64,000 nucleotides of DNA from Leucobacter luti (GCF_019464495.1 NZ_CP080492.1:2356001-2420000), one strand, 5' to 3'. Counted from the first letter of the stretch, positions 25,972-36,012 are shown. Translations and numbers: made by a program. Notes: generated by a model from the letters alone, not told the origin.

Positions 25972-28900
25972 ATGAGCAAAGACGCGAAGCCAGCACGCCG
26001 GGGGCTGCCCGGTGCAGACTTCTTCGACCTCGCAGGGAGCGACCCGGAACTGCTGAACTCCGGGCGGATCCCTGACCCAGCTCCCGAGCACACCCCGCTG
26101 TTTCGCTGGCTCGCCCGAGTCCTCACCGGGGTCGAGGCGCGGCTGCGAGCCCGCGGCGACGCTGTCTGGCGCAATGCGCTCCGTATCTTCTGGGCCCTGA
26201 TTGCAGCGGTGGGGATCCTGTTGCTGTTCGGCCCGATCATCAACAAGCCGCTCGACTTCGACGATGTCATTGCCTCAGCGAAAGTAGATGAGGTCGATTG
26301 GGTGGCGCGTGACGCCAGCGTCGAGTATGACGTCACCCGTGGCGCATCGGGTGGCTTTGCGGCAGCGATCTCCGAGCGGTACACCGCGGACTTCCGGAAC
26401 GGTCCCGAACCGAGCGTCGAGCGGGTTCTTGTCACCGAATTCGCGGGGCACGACGCCGAGTTCGAGCTCGGGGAAGTGACCGTGGACGGTACCCCGGTCA
26501 CGGCCGAAATTGAACGCCGCTCCACCACCACCACTATTCGGATTACGCAACCCGACGGGGCCGAGTTTGAGGGGGAGCACGAGATCGCCGTCTCGTACCA
26601 GCTCCACAATCTCATCGTCACCGCCACCGATGACGCGACGGGCAGCATCGTTGACGCCTGGGACTGGCCGGTGTTCGGCCCCCTCTGGCCGCAGGCCACC
26701 AAGGGGATCGAGGTCTCGCTCACGCTGCCGGCTGAGCTGGACGCAGCACTGATTCGGAAGCCTCAGGCGTACGTCGGTTGGCTGCTCGCGAGCGCCACCC
26801 AGTGGCTGACGCCTGAGGACCCAGCGAGCTCAGGGGCGGAACCCAGTTCCACGTCTGGATCCGAGGTGCGCTACAGCTTCAGCAATGATCAGAGCCTCCC
26901 GCCTTACCCGGACATCCTGATCAGAGCAAGCTTCGAGCAGGGCACCTTCACACAACCGGACACCACGGCGCTGTTCTGGTGGCAGAGCTACGGCCCGCTC
27001 CTCCCGCTGGGCGTCCTCGCGGCTCTCGCGCTTTTCGCGGCGGCCGCCAGACGAGTGGTCTGGGCCGACAACGCAGGTGACCCCTGGTACCTTGCACGGA
27101 GCGAGCCACCACAGAAGCTCTCACCAGACCTCGCGGCTGCGCTGCTCGGCAAAGCAGCGCACGCTGAGCTGGTCGCGGAGCTCGCTGACGTCCCCGGTCG
27201 CGGCGCGAAACGGGAGCGATGGTTCTCTCGACTCGCTCGTGCAAGCCGACGGGCTGGCCGCTGGGGCAACCTTCCAACCGTGCGCGAGGCCGCTTCACGC
27301 TGGCGCCGCCCGGACGAGGTTGTCGACCGAGGCTTGCGCTGGGTACCTGACAGTTACGTGCGCGACTTCTTCGTCTTCGCGCCCGTCGCAATAACGCTGT
27401 TCCAGTGGGGGCTCCTGCGCCAGCTCTCAGAGCAGGTTATTTTGTCAGTCGTCTGGTGGCCGGCGGTGTTCGTGCTGCTCTCGACCGTGTTTGCGATCAT
27501 CTCACTCGTGCTGGTGCGTCGCCCGCGCCCGCTTACCCGCGCGGGTGCGCTCGCCGTGCAGCAGTTGAAAGGCGTGCACGTGTTCGCTCGTGCCACGCGA
27601 CTCCTGGATCGCGGGCCGCTCACCGACCCGCTGCTGCCGTATGCCGTGCTCTTCGCCTCCCCCAGGCGCGCAGGCAAGCGGGTCGCGGCCCTCGCGATCG
27701 AGGAGACCGGGGATCCGTCGATCACGAACGGCTGGCGTGGCTCCCGGTTCCTGCCGCTCCCCGCGATTCTCGCGCTCGGCGCAGCGCTGGCCGTGCTGGC
27801 GGGCGCGATCGTGACGGTATCGACCGTATCGCCGCCCTACGACGACACGGAGCACTACACCGAGGACTCGAGTAACCTCCCCGGCACCCTGTACACCGAA
27901 ACCGCTGGGTTCGATGTGCGGGCGGAGCTCGGCCGCGGTGCGGACGGCGGAGCCCGTCTGGAGGTCACCGAGCTTCTGACTGTGGTGTTCGCCGACGGCT
28001 CCTCGCGCGTGCCGCAGTATGCGCGGGAGTGGTCGACGCAGTATCTGGGCCAGGATCTCGGTTTCGATCTCACCTCGGTCACCATTGACGGCGCGGCCGC
28101 ACCGGTGCGCGAGATTGCGCAGCCGCGCAGCCACGTCGTGGTGACCCAGTTCCAGGACGCGCTTCAAGGTACACATGAGATCGAAGTGCGCTACACGCTG
28201 AACGGCGCAGCGGTCGCGGCGTCAGACGGTGTGGGCGAAGCTCAGCAGGTGCGCTGGGCGGCTTGGCTCGAGACCTGGGAAGACGAGTACTACACGAATC
28301 CGAGCAACCCGTACGACGGCTCCGCAGTCGTGCGCCCGCTCCGGCTGGAACTCACTGTGGCCCCCGAACTCGCGAAAGAGTTGCGTGGGGGCGGCTGGAT
28401 CGATCTGGATCTCGACCTCCCGCGCATCCCAGGCGCAGTCGGAAACGCCGTACTCCCGTGGCAGGTCGAGTCCTCCTGGTATGACGACACGGGGCAGCGC
28501 AGAGAGCTCCGGATCGGAGCAGAGACTCTCCGCGAAGATGGCGCGCTCGTGCTGATCTTTGACGCCGATGCTGTGGAAACGCGTGAGATCGACGCGCTCG
28601 GGGAAGGCGGCTCGTTCGCTGTCGATCCTGAGGTCAACGACAACTTTGGCGCGTACGAGTTGCAGGTGGGGGCTTACACCGAGCTGGGTGCGCGGCTCGA
28701 CTTCCCGGCAGATACCTTTGCGGGCGTTGAGGAGGGGGCGATGCAACGCGCGCTCGCCGCATACAACCGCCCGTACGCGATGATGATGTGGCTGACGGGG
28801 GGAGTGCTCGCAGCGGCCATCGCGATCACCACCGTTGCTGCGCTCCGACGGCGCGCACCAGGACTGGGACTGAGTCTGGTCGGATTCCTCGGGATCCCGC

Positions 28901-29067
28901 TGTTGCTCATCGCCCAGTGTGTGCTGTTCTGGTGGATCGTTGGCCCGATGGCCAGCAGCGATGCGCAGGGAACCGGCGCGTTTATCCTCTCCGGGGTGAC
29001 GTGGGTTGCAGTCGTCGTCCAGTTCGTCGTCCTGGTTCGCCGCCTCGGCCGGGCGGGTGGAGAATAG
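25972..29067 (+). CDS. DUF2207-type membrane protein with duplicated ectodomain
   Basis: 1031 residues. TM near 70-95, an extracytoplasmic DUF2207-like domain at about 105-330, TMs near 345-365, 465-485 and 490-510, a cytoplasmic stretch, and TM near 605-630. A second DUF2207-like ectodomain (about 640-920) and two or three C-terminal TMs follow. Both ectodomains share the order of a signal-like WVARDASVEYDV or AGFDVRAELG start, a VTVDGTPV or VTIDGAAA strand, and a HEIAVSYQL or HEIEVRYTL strand. DUF2207 function is unknown. The next gene starts 5 nt after the stop. Confidence 0.82.
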   Translation: MSKDAKPARRGLPGADFFDLAGSDPELLNSGRIPDPAPEHTPLFRWLARVLTGVEARLRARGDAVWRNALRIFWALIAAVGILLLFGPIINKPLDFDDVIASAKVDEVDWVARDASVEYDVTRGASGGFAAAISERYTADFRNGPEPSVERVLVTEFAGHDAEFELGEVTVDGTPVTAEIERRSTTTTIRITQPDGAEFEGEHEIAVSYQLHNLIVTATDDATGSIVDAWDWPVFGPLWPQATKGIEVSLTLPAELDAALIRKPQAYVGWLLASATQWLTPEDPASSGAEPSSTSGSEVRYSFSNDQSLPPYPDILIRASFEQGTFTQPDTTALFWWQSYGPLLPLGVLAALALFAAAARRVVWADNAGDPWYLARSEPPQKLSPDLAAALLGKAAHAELVAELADVPGRGAKRERWFSRLARASRRAGRWGNLPTVREAASRWRRPDEVVDRGLRWVPDSYVRDFFVFAPVAITLFQWGLLRQLSEQVILSVVWWPAVFVLLSTVFAIISLVLVRRPRPLTRAGALAVQQLKGVHVFARATRLLDRGPLTDPLLPYAVLFASPRRAGKRVAALAIEETGDPSITNGWRGSRFLPLPAILALGAALAVLAGAIVTVSTVSPPYDDTEHYTEDSSNLPGTLYTETAGFDVRAELGRGADGGARLEVTELLTVVFADGSSRVPQYAREWSTQYLGQDLGFDLTSVTIDGAAAPVREIAQPRSHVVVTQFQDALQGTHEIEVRYTLNGAAVAASDGVGEAQQVRWAAWLETWEDEYYTNPSNPYDGSAVVRPLRLELTVAPELAKELRGGGWIDLDLDLPRIPGAVGNAVLPWQVESSWYDDTGQRRELRIGAETLREDGALVLIFDADAVETREIDALGEGGSFAVDPEVNDNFGAYELQVGAYTELGARLDFPADTFAGVEEGAMQRALAAYNRPYAMMMWLTGGVLAAAIAITTVAALRRRAPGLGLSLVGFLGIPLLLIAQCVLFWWIVGPMASSDAQGTGAFILSGVTWVAVVVQFVVLVRRLGRAGGE

Positions 29068-29072
29068 ACCCC

Positions 29073-30872
29073 ATGACCCAGATCGATGCCACCGCCGCAT
29101 TTTTCGCCGCACGCGACCAGCTGCTCGCCTGCGCAGGTGACCCAGCACGTGCGCGCGCAGAGTTTCAGTGGCCAGACGTGGGCCCCGAATTCAACTGGGC
29201 ACACGACGTATTTGACGTGATCGCGCAGGACAACGACACTGTCGCGCTCTGGATTGCGGAGGAGGACGGCAGCGAGCAGAAGCTCACCTTCGCCGAGCTC
29301 AAGCGCCGCTCTGACCAGGTGGCGAACTGGCTACGCGCGACGGGTGCTCGCAAGGGTGATGTCGCCATGCTGATGCTGGGCAACCGCGTCGAACTCTGGG
29401 AGATCATGCTCGCCGCGATGAAGCTTGGCATCGTGATCCTCCCCACTTCAGTCGTGCTGGGTGCGGCAGAGCTTGAAGATCGTGTGGCCCGAGGCCGCGT
29501 GAACTGGGTGTTCGCCGCTCCCGAAGACGCCCTGAAGTTCTCCGAGGTGCCGGGCAGCTACCGTGGCATTGGGGTCGGCCTCGGCCTGCCCGATGCGAGT
29601 AAAGAGCAGCGCGCGGCGCTGTGGGAGTGGGAGCACTACGAAGAATCGCGTGCGGCTGGCGCCGGACGCATTCCTAAAGCGACACTGAGCGGCGATCCCG
29701 CGTTGATCTACTTCACCTCGGGCACCACGAGTCTGCCCAAGATCGTCGAGCACTCGCACACGAGCTACCCGCTCGGGCACCTCACCACGATGTCCTGGCT
29801 GGGCGTGCGCCCCGGCGACACCCACCTCGTCATCAGTGCTCCGGGCTGGGGCAAGCACGCCTGGTCGAGCTTCTTCGGTCCGTGGCACGTCGGAGCCACG
29901 ATCTTCGTCGCGAATTATGGTCGCTTCGACGCTGAGTTCCTCGTCTCAGAACTGGACCGAGCTGGGGTCAACACGTTCTGCGCCCCACCAACCGTGTGGC
30001 GCATGCTGATCCAGCACCAGCTCGCGACGAAGCCGCGCGCGCTCCGAGAGGTCGTCTCCGCCGGGGAACCATTGAACCCCGAGGTCATCGCCCGCATTCA
30101 CGAGTGGTGGGGCCTTGAGATCCGGGACGGCTACGGCCAGACCGAGACGACGGCGCTCATCGCGAATATGCCCGGCGACCCGATCGTGCCGGGCGCGATG
30201 GGGAAGCCGCTGCCAGGCGTCGACGCGGTGCTGATCGATCCGGTGACCGGTGCCGAGGCGGTCGAGGGCGAGAACTGCCTGCGGATCGTGGCTCGGGACC
30301 CCGACCCTACTGTGAGTGAAGTGGACGCGTCAGGAGCGGCTGCGGCCACCCGTATCGCGCCGATCAACCTGATGACCGAGTACCTCGGCAACCCGGAAGC
30401 GACGGCCCGCGCGACCGCGAATGGGCTGTTTCACACGGGAGACGTAGCTCGCCGCGACGAAGACGGTGTGCTGACTTTCGTGGGGCGCACGGACGACGTC
30501 TTCAAATCGAGTGACTACAAAGTGTCGCCGTTCGAAGTCGAGAGCGCACTGCTGGAGCACGCGGCCGTCGCTGAGGCAGCCGTGGTCGGCGCACCGGACG
30601 AGACGAAGCTCAACGTCACGAAGGCCTATGTCGCGCTCGCCGCAGGAGTGCCGGCAACGGAGGAGACTGCCCGCGAGATCCTCGCACACGCTCGCGTGGC
30701 ATTGCCGCCGTACATGCGTGTGCGCCGCGTACAGTTCGCCGACTTGCCCAAAACCACCTCGGGCAAGATCCGCCGTGTCGAGCTGCGACAGGCTGAGGAA
30801 ACCTCGTTTGCCGCCGGTGAGCGGACCGCAGGCGAGTGGCGTGAAGAGGACTTCCCCGGGCTCAAAGGCTAG
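29073..30872 (+). CDS. Acyl-CoA synthetase (AMP-forming), acetyl/medium-chain type
   Basis: 599 residues. The adenylate-forming P-loop is IYFTSGTTSLPKIVEHSH at about 211-228, the A5 motif is YGQTETTAL near 356, the A7/A8 region is LFHTGDVARRDEDG then FVGRTDDVFKSSDYKVSP near 450-490, and the catalytic Lys is in KTTSGKIRRVEL near 568. The subtype resembles ACSM/acetoacetyl-type enzymes rather than canonical Acs. GGTGGAG precedes the ATG at 9 nt and the gap to the DUF2207 gene is 5 nt, so they are cotranscribed. The acid substrate is not predictable. Confidence 0.9.
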   Translation: MTQIDATAAFFAARDQLLACAGDPARARAEFQWPDVGPEFNWAHDVFDVIAQDNDTVALWIAEEDGSEQKLTFAELKRRSDQVANWLRATGARKGDVAMLMLGNRVELWEIMLAAMKLGIVILPTSVVLGAAELEDRVARGRVNWVFAAPEDALKFSEVPGSYRGIGVGLGLPDASKEQRAALWEWEHYEESRAAGAGRIPKATLSGDPALIYFTSGTTSLPKIVEHSHTSYPLGHLTTMSWLGVRPGDTHLVISAPGWGKHAWSSFFGPWHVGATIFVANYGRFDAEFLVSELDRAGVNTFCAPPTVWRMLIQHQLATKPRALREVVSAGEPLNPEVIARIHEWWGLEIRDGYGQTETTALIANMPGDPIVPGAMGKPLPGVDAVLIDPVTGAEAVEGENCLRIVARDPDPTVSEVDASGAAAATRIAPINLMTEYLGNPEATARATANGLFHTGDVARRDEDGVLTFVGRTDDVFKSSDYKVSPFEVESALLEHAAVAEAAVVGAPDETKLNVTKAYVALAAGVPATEETAREILAHARVALPPYMRVRRVQFADLPKTTSGKIRRVELRQAEETSFAAGERTAGEWREEDFPGLKG

Positions 30873-31028
30873 CGAGCTGCGGGGCGTCAGGATCTGGCGG
30901 TTGAGCGAGGACTGGCAGCACCGCTGGCAGCATCCCTGGCAGCGGCCAGACCCTCCGCCGCTCGTGCCCACTGCGTCATCAATCGTCACGAATTGGGCCG
31001 GGCCGTGAGCCGCCGATAGCTTCGAGCT

Positions 31029-32230
31029 ATGACCCGTATTGAGACCACCACCGCTGGCAGCCTCCCCCGCACGGAGGCCCTGATCGAGGCCAACGCGGCC
31101 CGCACGTTCGCAGAGGACGGCTTCACGCTGCAGTCCACTCCCGAGTTTGAGGCGCTCGTCGCCGAAGCGACACGGGACGTGGTGGAGCGCCAGCGTGAGG
31201 CCGGGATCACGCAGCCGGGCGATGGTGAGTTCGGGAAAGCGATGTCGAACGCTGTCGACTACGGTGCCTGGTGGACCTACTCCTTCCAGCGCACTGCGGG
31301 TCTCGAACTCACGGGGAAGGACATCTTCAGCCAGGAGCCCGTGCGCTCCGAACCGGGCAATGTGCGATTGACCACCTTCCCCGATCGCCGCGACTGGAGC
31401 ACGTTCTCAGAGGCGTACCAGGATCCGCAGAGCGGGATCAGCGTGGGCAAGAACGCGACCGCCTTCCCCGCCACAACAGGCCCGATCCGGTACACCGGCC
31501 AGGCCGCGATCGCGAATGACACTCGAAATCTCGTCGCCGCACTGCAGCCGGGCGAGCGCGGCTTCCTCACGGCAATCGCACCCGGCTCTGCCGCCCGGAT
31601 CGAGAACGAGTTCTACCCGAGCGAGCAGGCGCACATTGACGCATGGGTCGAGACCCTGCGCGAGGAGTACCGCGCAGTGACCGACGCCGGGCTGATCCTG
31701 CAACTCGACGATCCCTCGATCGCTGAAAACTGGGATCAGATCAACCCGGAGCCGAGCATTGAAGACTACCTCGCATTCACGCAGATCCGAATCGATGCGA
31801 TCAACGCGGCGATCGAGGGGCTCCCGAAGGAGCAGATTCGCCTGCACCTGTGCTGGGGGTCCTGGCACGGCCCGCACACGACCGACATCGAGCTCAAGCA
31901 CATCCTCAGAACGGTGCTCAGCGCCAACGTTGGCCAGGTCTCGTTCGAAGCTGCGAACGCCCGCCACGAGCACGAGTGGGCCGTGTGGGAGGAGCAGAGC
32001 GACCTCATCCCAGACGACCTGATTCTCGTGCCTGGCGTGGTGAGCCACGCGACCAACCTCGTCGAGCACCCCGACCTCGTCGCGCAGCGCATTGAGCGCT
32101 TTGCGAAGATTGTCGGCCCGGAGCGTGTGATCGCGGCGACCGACTGCGGCCTTGGCGGGCGCGTGCACCCCAGATCGCCTGGGCGAAGCTTGAGGCGCTC
32201 GGCGAGGGAGCTCGTCGCGCGCGAGTGTAG
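31029..32230 (+). CDS. MetE-like (cobalamin-independent methionine synthase C-terminal domain) protein, frameshifted near the 3' end
   Basis: A short MetE-like protein holding only the catalytic barrel, typical of the archaeal/YxjG group. Zinc ligands are visible: HLCWGSWHGPH (His, Cys), SFEAANARHEHE (Glu) and ATDCGLGGRVHP (Cys). After VHP the expected QIAWAKLEALGEGARRA is found one frame over, ending at TAG 32230. CACCCCAG at about 32166-32173 needs one more C, and adding it gives a 400-residue protein. Read as given, the frame runs to 32273 with a non-conserved tail. The zinc site is upstream of the shift, so activity might survive even if it is real. Confidence 0.85.
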
Positions 32231-32340
32231 AGCGCCGCTCGCTCCACGCTGCGGGAGTGACGCACGGACTTGAGCGAGGGAGGTGCGTGGGTGCGCCTGC
32301 CTGCCTGCCTGCCTGTCTGTCTTCTCGCACCGGAATTTCC

Positions 32341-32484
32341 GGTGAAACGATTCATGGGTCGAAGTTCGGGACTTCAGCTCTGGGAAGCCCCGAAATTCGA
32401 CCCATGAGTGTGCTGGGCGGATGAGCTCAGGGCCAGAGAGATGCGTTGAGCGCGCAGCATCAGGGAAATGCGTTGAGCGCGCAG
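32341..32484. repeat. Repeat unit copy 1 with nested hairpin
   Basis: Copy 1 of a unit of about 140 bp repeated at 32603, with roughly 85% identity by eye. Its hairpin arms are 32352-32370 and 32388-32406, starting TCATGGGTCGAAG, complementary at 18 of 19 positions. The loop contains a second small stem, CTTC/GAAG, one base in from the outer stem. Confidence 0.8.
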
Positions 32485-32602
32485 CGCCGGGGTCCAGCGT
32501 CTCGCCCCGGCACCTCGTGCTCGTGCTCGTGCTCGTGCTCGTGATGTGGCTGGCTTGGCCTGGCTCGGGTAGGCCTGCCTGTCTCGTCGCACCCCTCTCT
32601 GC

Positions 32603-32746
32603 GGTGAAACGATTCATGGGTCGAAGTTCGGGACTTCAGCTCTGGGAAGCCCCGAACTTCGACCCATGAGCGAACTGGGCGGATGAGTTCAGGGCCAGGG
32701 AGTTGCGTTGAGCGCGCGGGATCAGAGAGTTGCGTTGAGTGCTTGG
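32603..32746. repeat. Repeat unit copy 2 with nested hairpin
   Basis: The second copy is offset by 262 bp. Hairpin arms 32614-32632 and 32651-32669 are fully complementary (19 of 19). The single arm mismatch of copy 1 (AAATTC for AACTTC) is absent here, so the two copies differ within the stem as well as in the flanks. Confidence 0.8.
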
Positions 32747-32848
32747 CGCAGGAGTCCGGCGCTGAGCACCCAGGGCTGAGCACCAGTGCCCAGCACCCAT
32801 CACCCAACGCCCAGCGCGCAGCGCAGCCTCGTACACTGCGACGGCGCC

Positions 32849-33865
32849 CTACCCGTGCGCAGCGAGTAGGGCGTGGCAGCGGGCCACACGCTCGCGCCAC
32901 CAGGCCGTGCGCTCAGGCGACGCCGCGTAGCGATCGAGCAGCAACGGAGAGAGCACCGGCCGGCCAACGGGGATCGACCCCTGCGCCGGGATCAAAGAAG
33001 TCTCCGTGACGTCGCCGTCGAGCAGCGCGACGGTGCCGAGCCCGCAGGCCCCGGCCAGCGTGCCATCAGGAAGCGACGCCGCAAGCTGCGCGCCCATCGC
33101 GATCCCCACCGACGTGTCGAGTGCACTCGAGACGACCACTGGCAAGCCAGCCTCCCGCACGATCTCGAGGGCCCGCGAGACCCCGCCGAGCGGCTGCGCC
33201 TTCACAATAATCAGGTCGGCCGCGCCCGCGCGGGCCACTGCCAGCGGGTCCGTTGCCTTCCGCACACTTTCATCTGCGGCGATCCGCACCGGCACTCCGG
33301 CTGCAGCCAGCTGTTGCCGCACCTCGACGAGTTCTGGCACCGTTGCGCAGGGCTGCTCAGCGTAGTCGAGGTCGAACTGGGCGAGCGCCGTGAGCGCCGC
33401 AACCGCATCGTGCACAGACCACCCAGTGTTGGCATCAACCCGGATACGGGCGGTTGGACCCATGAGCACTCGCACCTCCCGCACTCGGGCGACGTCCTCG
33501 GCGAGCGATTGGCCCCGCTCCGCAACCTTCACCTTTGCGGTGCGGCAACCGGGAAAGCGGGCGAGGATCCCGGCTACCTCCTCCGGCGCAACCGCCGGGA
33601 CCGTGGCGTTCACATCGATCCGGTCGCGGAGCGGCGCCGGCTGCTCACACCAGCCGAAGTCCAGCGCGGCGGCGAGCCACTGCGCTGACTCAGGATCCGC
33701 GTATTCGGTGAACGGGGAGAACTCGCTCGGACCGCGAGGCGCGTCGAAGATCGCCGCTTCTCGCACGGTGATCCCGCGAAACCGAGTTCTGGTGGGGATC
33801 GAGACGACGCGGATGGTGTCGAACACCTCGGCGAGCGGGGGAATCTCGGCGGGAAGATGCGTCAT
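32849..33865 (-). CDS. menC: o-Succinylbenzoate synthase
   Basis: 338 residues of the enolase superfamily, converting SHCHC to o-succinylbenzoate in menaquinone synthesis. Catalytic and metal residues are visible in order: AKVKVAE (Lys pair near 107-109), RVDANTGW (Asp), DYAEQP (Glu), AADES (Asp) and IIVKAQPLGG (Lys). The start is the ATG at 33865. It stands alone on the minus strand, converging on the repeat-rich spacer. Confidence 0.93.
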   Translation of the reverse strand: MTHLPAEIPPLAEVFDTIRVVSIPTRTRFRGITVREAAIFDAPRGPSEFSPFTEYADPESAQWLAAALDFGWCEQPAPLRDRIDVNATVPAVAPEEVAGILARFPGCRTAKVKVAERGQSLAEDVARVREVRVLMGPTARIRVDANTGWSVHDAVAALTALAQFDLDYAEQPCATVPELVEVRQQLAAAGVPVRIAADESVRKATDPLAVARAGAADLIIVKAQPLGGVSRALEIVREAGLPVVVSSALDTSVGIAMGAQLAASLPDGTLAGACGLGTVALLDGDVTETSLIPAQGSIPVGRPVLSPLLLDRYAASPERTAWWRERVARCHALLAAHG

Positions 33866-33987
33866 GCTCCGAGTCTACGGAGGGCGATGCGCGAACTTAC
33901 CGTGCCGGCGCGGAAAGCCGGTCTGACCTCCAGCGTCTGAGGGGCGGGCGCATGTGTACCTAGGCGGGGACGCCCACGAGTACCTTG

Positions 33988-34003
33988 GGTGCGCATGCGC
34001 ACC
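33988..34003. promoter_or_regulatory. 16-bp palindrome upstream of the VIT-type gene
   Basis: GGTGCGCATGCGCACC is a perfect palindrome 88 nt before the transporter start, followed by a second inverted pair GGTGAG/CTCACC at 34006-34029. Both lie in the spacer between divergent menC and the transporter. They may be an operator or a structured leader; no known consensus was matched. Confidence 0.4.
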
Positions 34004-34090
34004 TAGGTGAGACACGCATACGCGCCTCACCGGGTGAAGGGGCGCCTCACCAAGCTTGCGGGCGGGCGGCTCCCGGACGAGAATCAGGGT

Positions 34091-34828
34091 ATGGCGAGCG
34101 AGCAGACGAGCACGGTCCCCGGGCAGCCCCCGCACGAACCGCACGACACCAACGTGGGGCAGCGGTTGAACTGGCTGCGCGCGGGGGTGCTTGGCGCAAA
34201 CGACGGTATCGTTTCGACGGCCGGCGTGGTGATCGGCGTTGCGGCAGCCACGCCCGGCAACCTGGTCGCGATCGTGACCGCGGGACTCGCTGCGCTCGTG
34301 GCGGGCGCATTTTCGATGGCCGGCGGCGAATACGTGTCCGTCAGTACGCAGCGTGATACCGAACGCGCGTTGATCGCGAAAGAGACACGCGAGCTCGCCG
34401 AGCAACCTCAGGAAGAGCTGCGGGAGCTCGCTGGATTTTACGAGCAGCGCGGTCTCACCGAGGATTTGGCGCTCCAGGTCGCAGTGCAACTCACCGCGCG
34501 TGACGCGCTCGCGGCACACGCAGAGGTCGAGCTCGGGATCGATCCAGAGGAATTTACGAGTCCTTGGGCCGCCGCGCTGTCCTCCTTCGTCTCGTTCACC
34601 GTTGGCGCACTGATCCCGCTCCTCATGATCCTGCTCCCCGTGGGGGAGCATCGAGTGTGGGTCGCGGCGGTCGGGGTCGTAGTGGGGTTGTTCCTGACCG
34701 GCTGGATCAGCGCTGCACTCGGCCGCTCCCCGAAGCGGCCAGCGATCCTGCGCAATGTGACGATGGGAGTGGCGACCATGCTCGCGACTTACGTGATCGG
34801 GCTGCTCTTCGGCGTTGCGGTGTCCTGA
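34091..34828 (+). CDS. VIT1/CCC1-family iron/manganese transporter
   Basis: 245 residues. The N-terminal RAGVLGANDGIVSTAGVVIG is the hallmark of TM1 in this family, and FSMAGGEYVSVSTQRDTE follows TM2. A cytoplasmic helical segment rich in Glu (about 100-165) resembles the metal-binding insert. Three C-terminal TMs follow. Members move Fe(II) or Mn(II) out of the cytosol. The nearest AGGG is only 1-2 nt from the ATG, so the start is chosen mainly by family length. Confidence 0.88.
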   Translation: MASEQTSTVPGQPPHEPHDTNVGQRLNWLRAGVLGANDGIVSTAGVVIGVAAATPGNLVAIVTAGLAALVAGAFSMAGGEYVSVSTQRDTERALIAKETRELAEQPQEELRELAGFYEQRGLTEDLALQVAVQLTARDALAAHAEVELGIDPEEFTSPWAAALSSFVSFTVGALIPLLMILLPVGEHRVWVAAVGVVVGLFLTGWISAALGRSPKRPAILRNVTMGVATMLATYVIGLLFGVAVS

Positions 34829-34922
34829 TCCGCGTTCCGGAAGCGAGACGCACGGCAGCGAACCGCGCCGAACCTGGAAGTGAGCGACCGCGATCCGTCG
34901 CCGCCCAGAATAGGCTGGGGGT

Positions 34923-35837
34923 ATGACGCAGCAGGTTTCCGATCTCTTCGACCAGGCCGAGTGGGAAGTCGCCCCGGGGGCGGTGGGGTACACCGACATC
35001 ACCGCGCACCTCAGCCGTGATGGCCGGATCGCGCGCATTGCGTTTGACCGACCCGAAGTGCGCAACGCTTTTCGGCCGCGCACCGTCGACGAACTCTATG
35101 ACGCGCTTGACCGCGTGCGGGTGAACCCGAAGGTTGGCGTGGTGCTGCTGACGGGCAACGGGCCCTCGCCGCGGGATGGTGGCTGGGCGTTTTGCTCGGG
35201 CGGCGACCAGCGGATCCGTGGCCGCGACGGCTACAAGTATTCCGACGACGAGACCACGGTGGGGCCTGAGGCGACGGCGCGTGCTGGGCGGCTGCACATT
35301 CTCGAGGTGCAGCGGCTGATCCGGTTCATGCCGAAGGTGGTAATTGCGCTGATCCCCGGCTGGGCCGCTGGCGGAGGGCACTCGCTGAACGTGGTGTGCG
35401 ATCTCACGATTGCCTCGCGTGAACACGCGAAGTTCAAGCAGACGGATGCTGACGTCGGCTCCTTTGATGCCGGCTACGGCAGTGCTTACTTCGCCCGTCA
35501 GGTGGGGCAGAAGATGGCCCGCGAGATCTTCTTCCTCGCGGAGGAGTACTCGGCTGATCGGGCGCGCGAGATCGGCGCCGTCAACGAAGTCGTGCCGCAC
35601 GCGGAGCTGGAGCGCACCGGAATTGCCTGGGCGCGCACGATCCTGGGCAAGTCTCCGACTGCGATCCGCATGCTGAAGTACGCCATGAATGCGGTGGATG
35701 ACGGGATCGTGGGCCAGCAGCTGTTCGCTGGTGAGACCACTCGCCTCGCGTATGGCACTGACGAGGCGGTTGAAGGTCGCGACTCGTTCCTCGAGAAGCG
35801 CGAGCCTGACTGGAGCCCGTTCCCGTACCACTACTAG
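34923..35837 (+). CDS. menB: 1,4-Dihydroxy-2-naphthoyl-CoA synthase
   Basis: 304 residues of the crotonase fold; closes the second ring of the naphthoquinone from OSB-CoA. Motifs: WAFCSGGDQRIRG (oxyanion hole and CoA site), GWAAGGGHSLNVVCDLTI, and DADVGSFDAGYGS with the catalytic Asp. The C-terminal FLEKREPDWSPFPYHY is typical of MenB. CTGGGGG precedes the ATG. Confidence 0.95.
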   Translation: MTQQVSDLFDQAEWEVAPGAVGYTDITAHLSRDGRIARIAFDRPEVRNAFRPRTVDELYDALDRVRVNPKVGVVLLTGNGPSPRDGGWAFCSGGDQRIRGRDGYKYSDDETTVGPEATARAGRLHILEVQRLIRFMPKVVIALIPGWAAGGGHSLNVVCDLTIASREHAKFKQTDADVGSFDAGYGSAYFARQVGQKMAREIFFLAEEYSADRAREIGAVNEVVPHAELERTGIAWARTILGKSPTAIRMLKYAMNAVDDGIVGQQLFAGETTRLAYGTDEAVEGRDSFLEKREPDWSPFPYHY

Positions 35838-35847
35838 GGTCTGGGCC

Positions 35848-35955
35848 AGCTCGGCACCGGCACCGGCTGGCTGGCCGGTGGCTGGGCGGTTGGGCCGCCA
35901 GGCTAGGGCACCGGCACCGGCACCGGCACCGGCTGACTGGCTGGCTGGCTCACTG
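35848..35955. repeat. GGCACC hexanucleotide and GGCT tetranucleotide repeats
   Basis: Two runs of GGCACC units (about 35851-35866 and 35906-35934) alternate with GGCT/GACT tetramers (for example 35932-35950). The region is non-coding, between convergent menB and glcB. Confidence 0.7.
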
Positions 35956-36012
35956 GGAGGCGTCGATCGGTATGCAGACACCGGCCTCAACCCGTCAGTG
36001 CACGGAAGGGCT

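Larger units (their letters stand above)
32231..32848. other. Repeat-rich spacer between convergent genes
   Basis: 618 nt with no gene. It contains about six CTGC/CTGT tetranucleotide units (about 32298-32325), two copies of a 140-bp unit with a long hairpin, a GTGCTC hexanucleotide run (about 32517-32547), and CAGCACCCA-type repeats near 32780-32820. Open frames here arise from the repeats. Confidence 0.7.

Noticed and set aside
32374..32669. Short frames starting in the duplicated hairpin unit
   Set aside because: They arise because the hairpin arm contains CAT/ATG and the surrounding repeats lack stops; no ribosome site and no conservation between copies.
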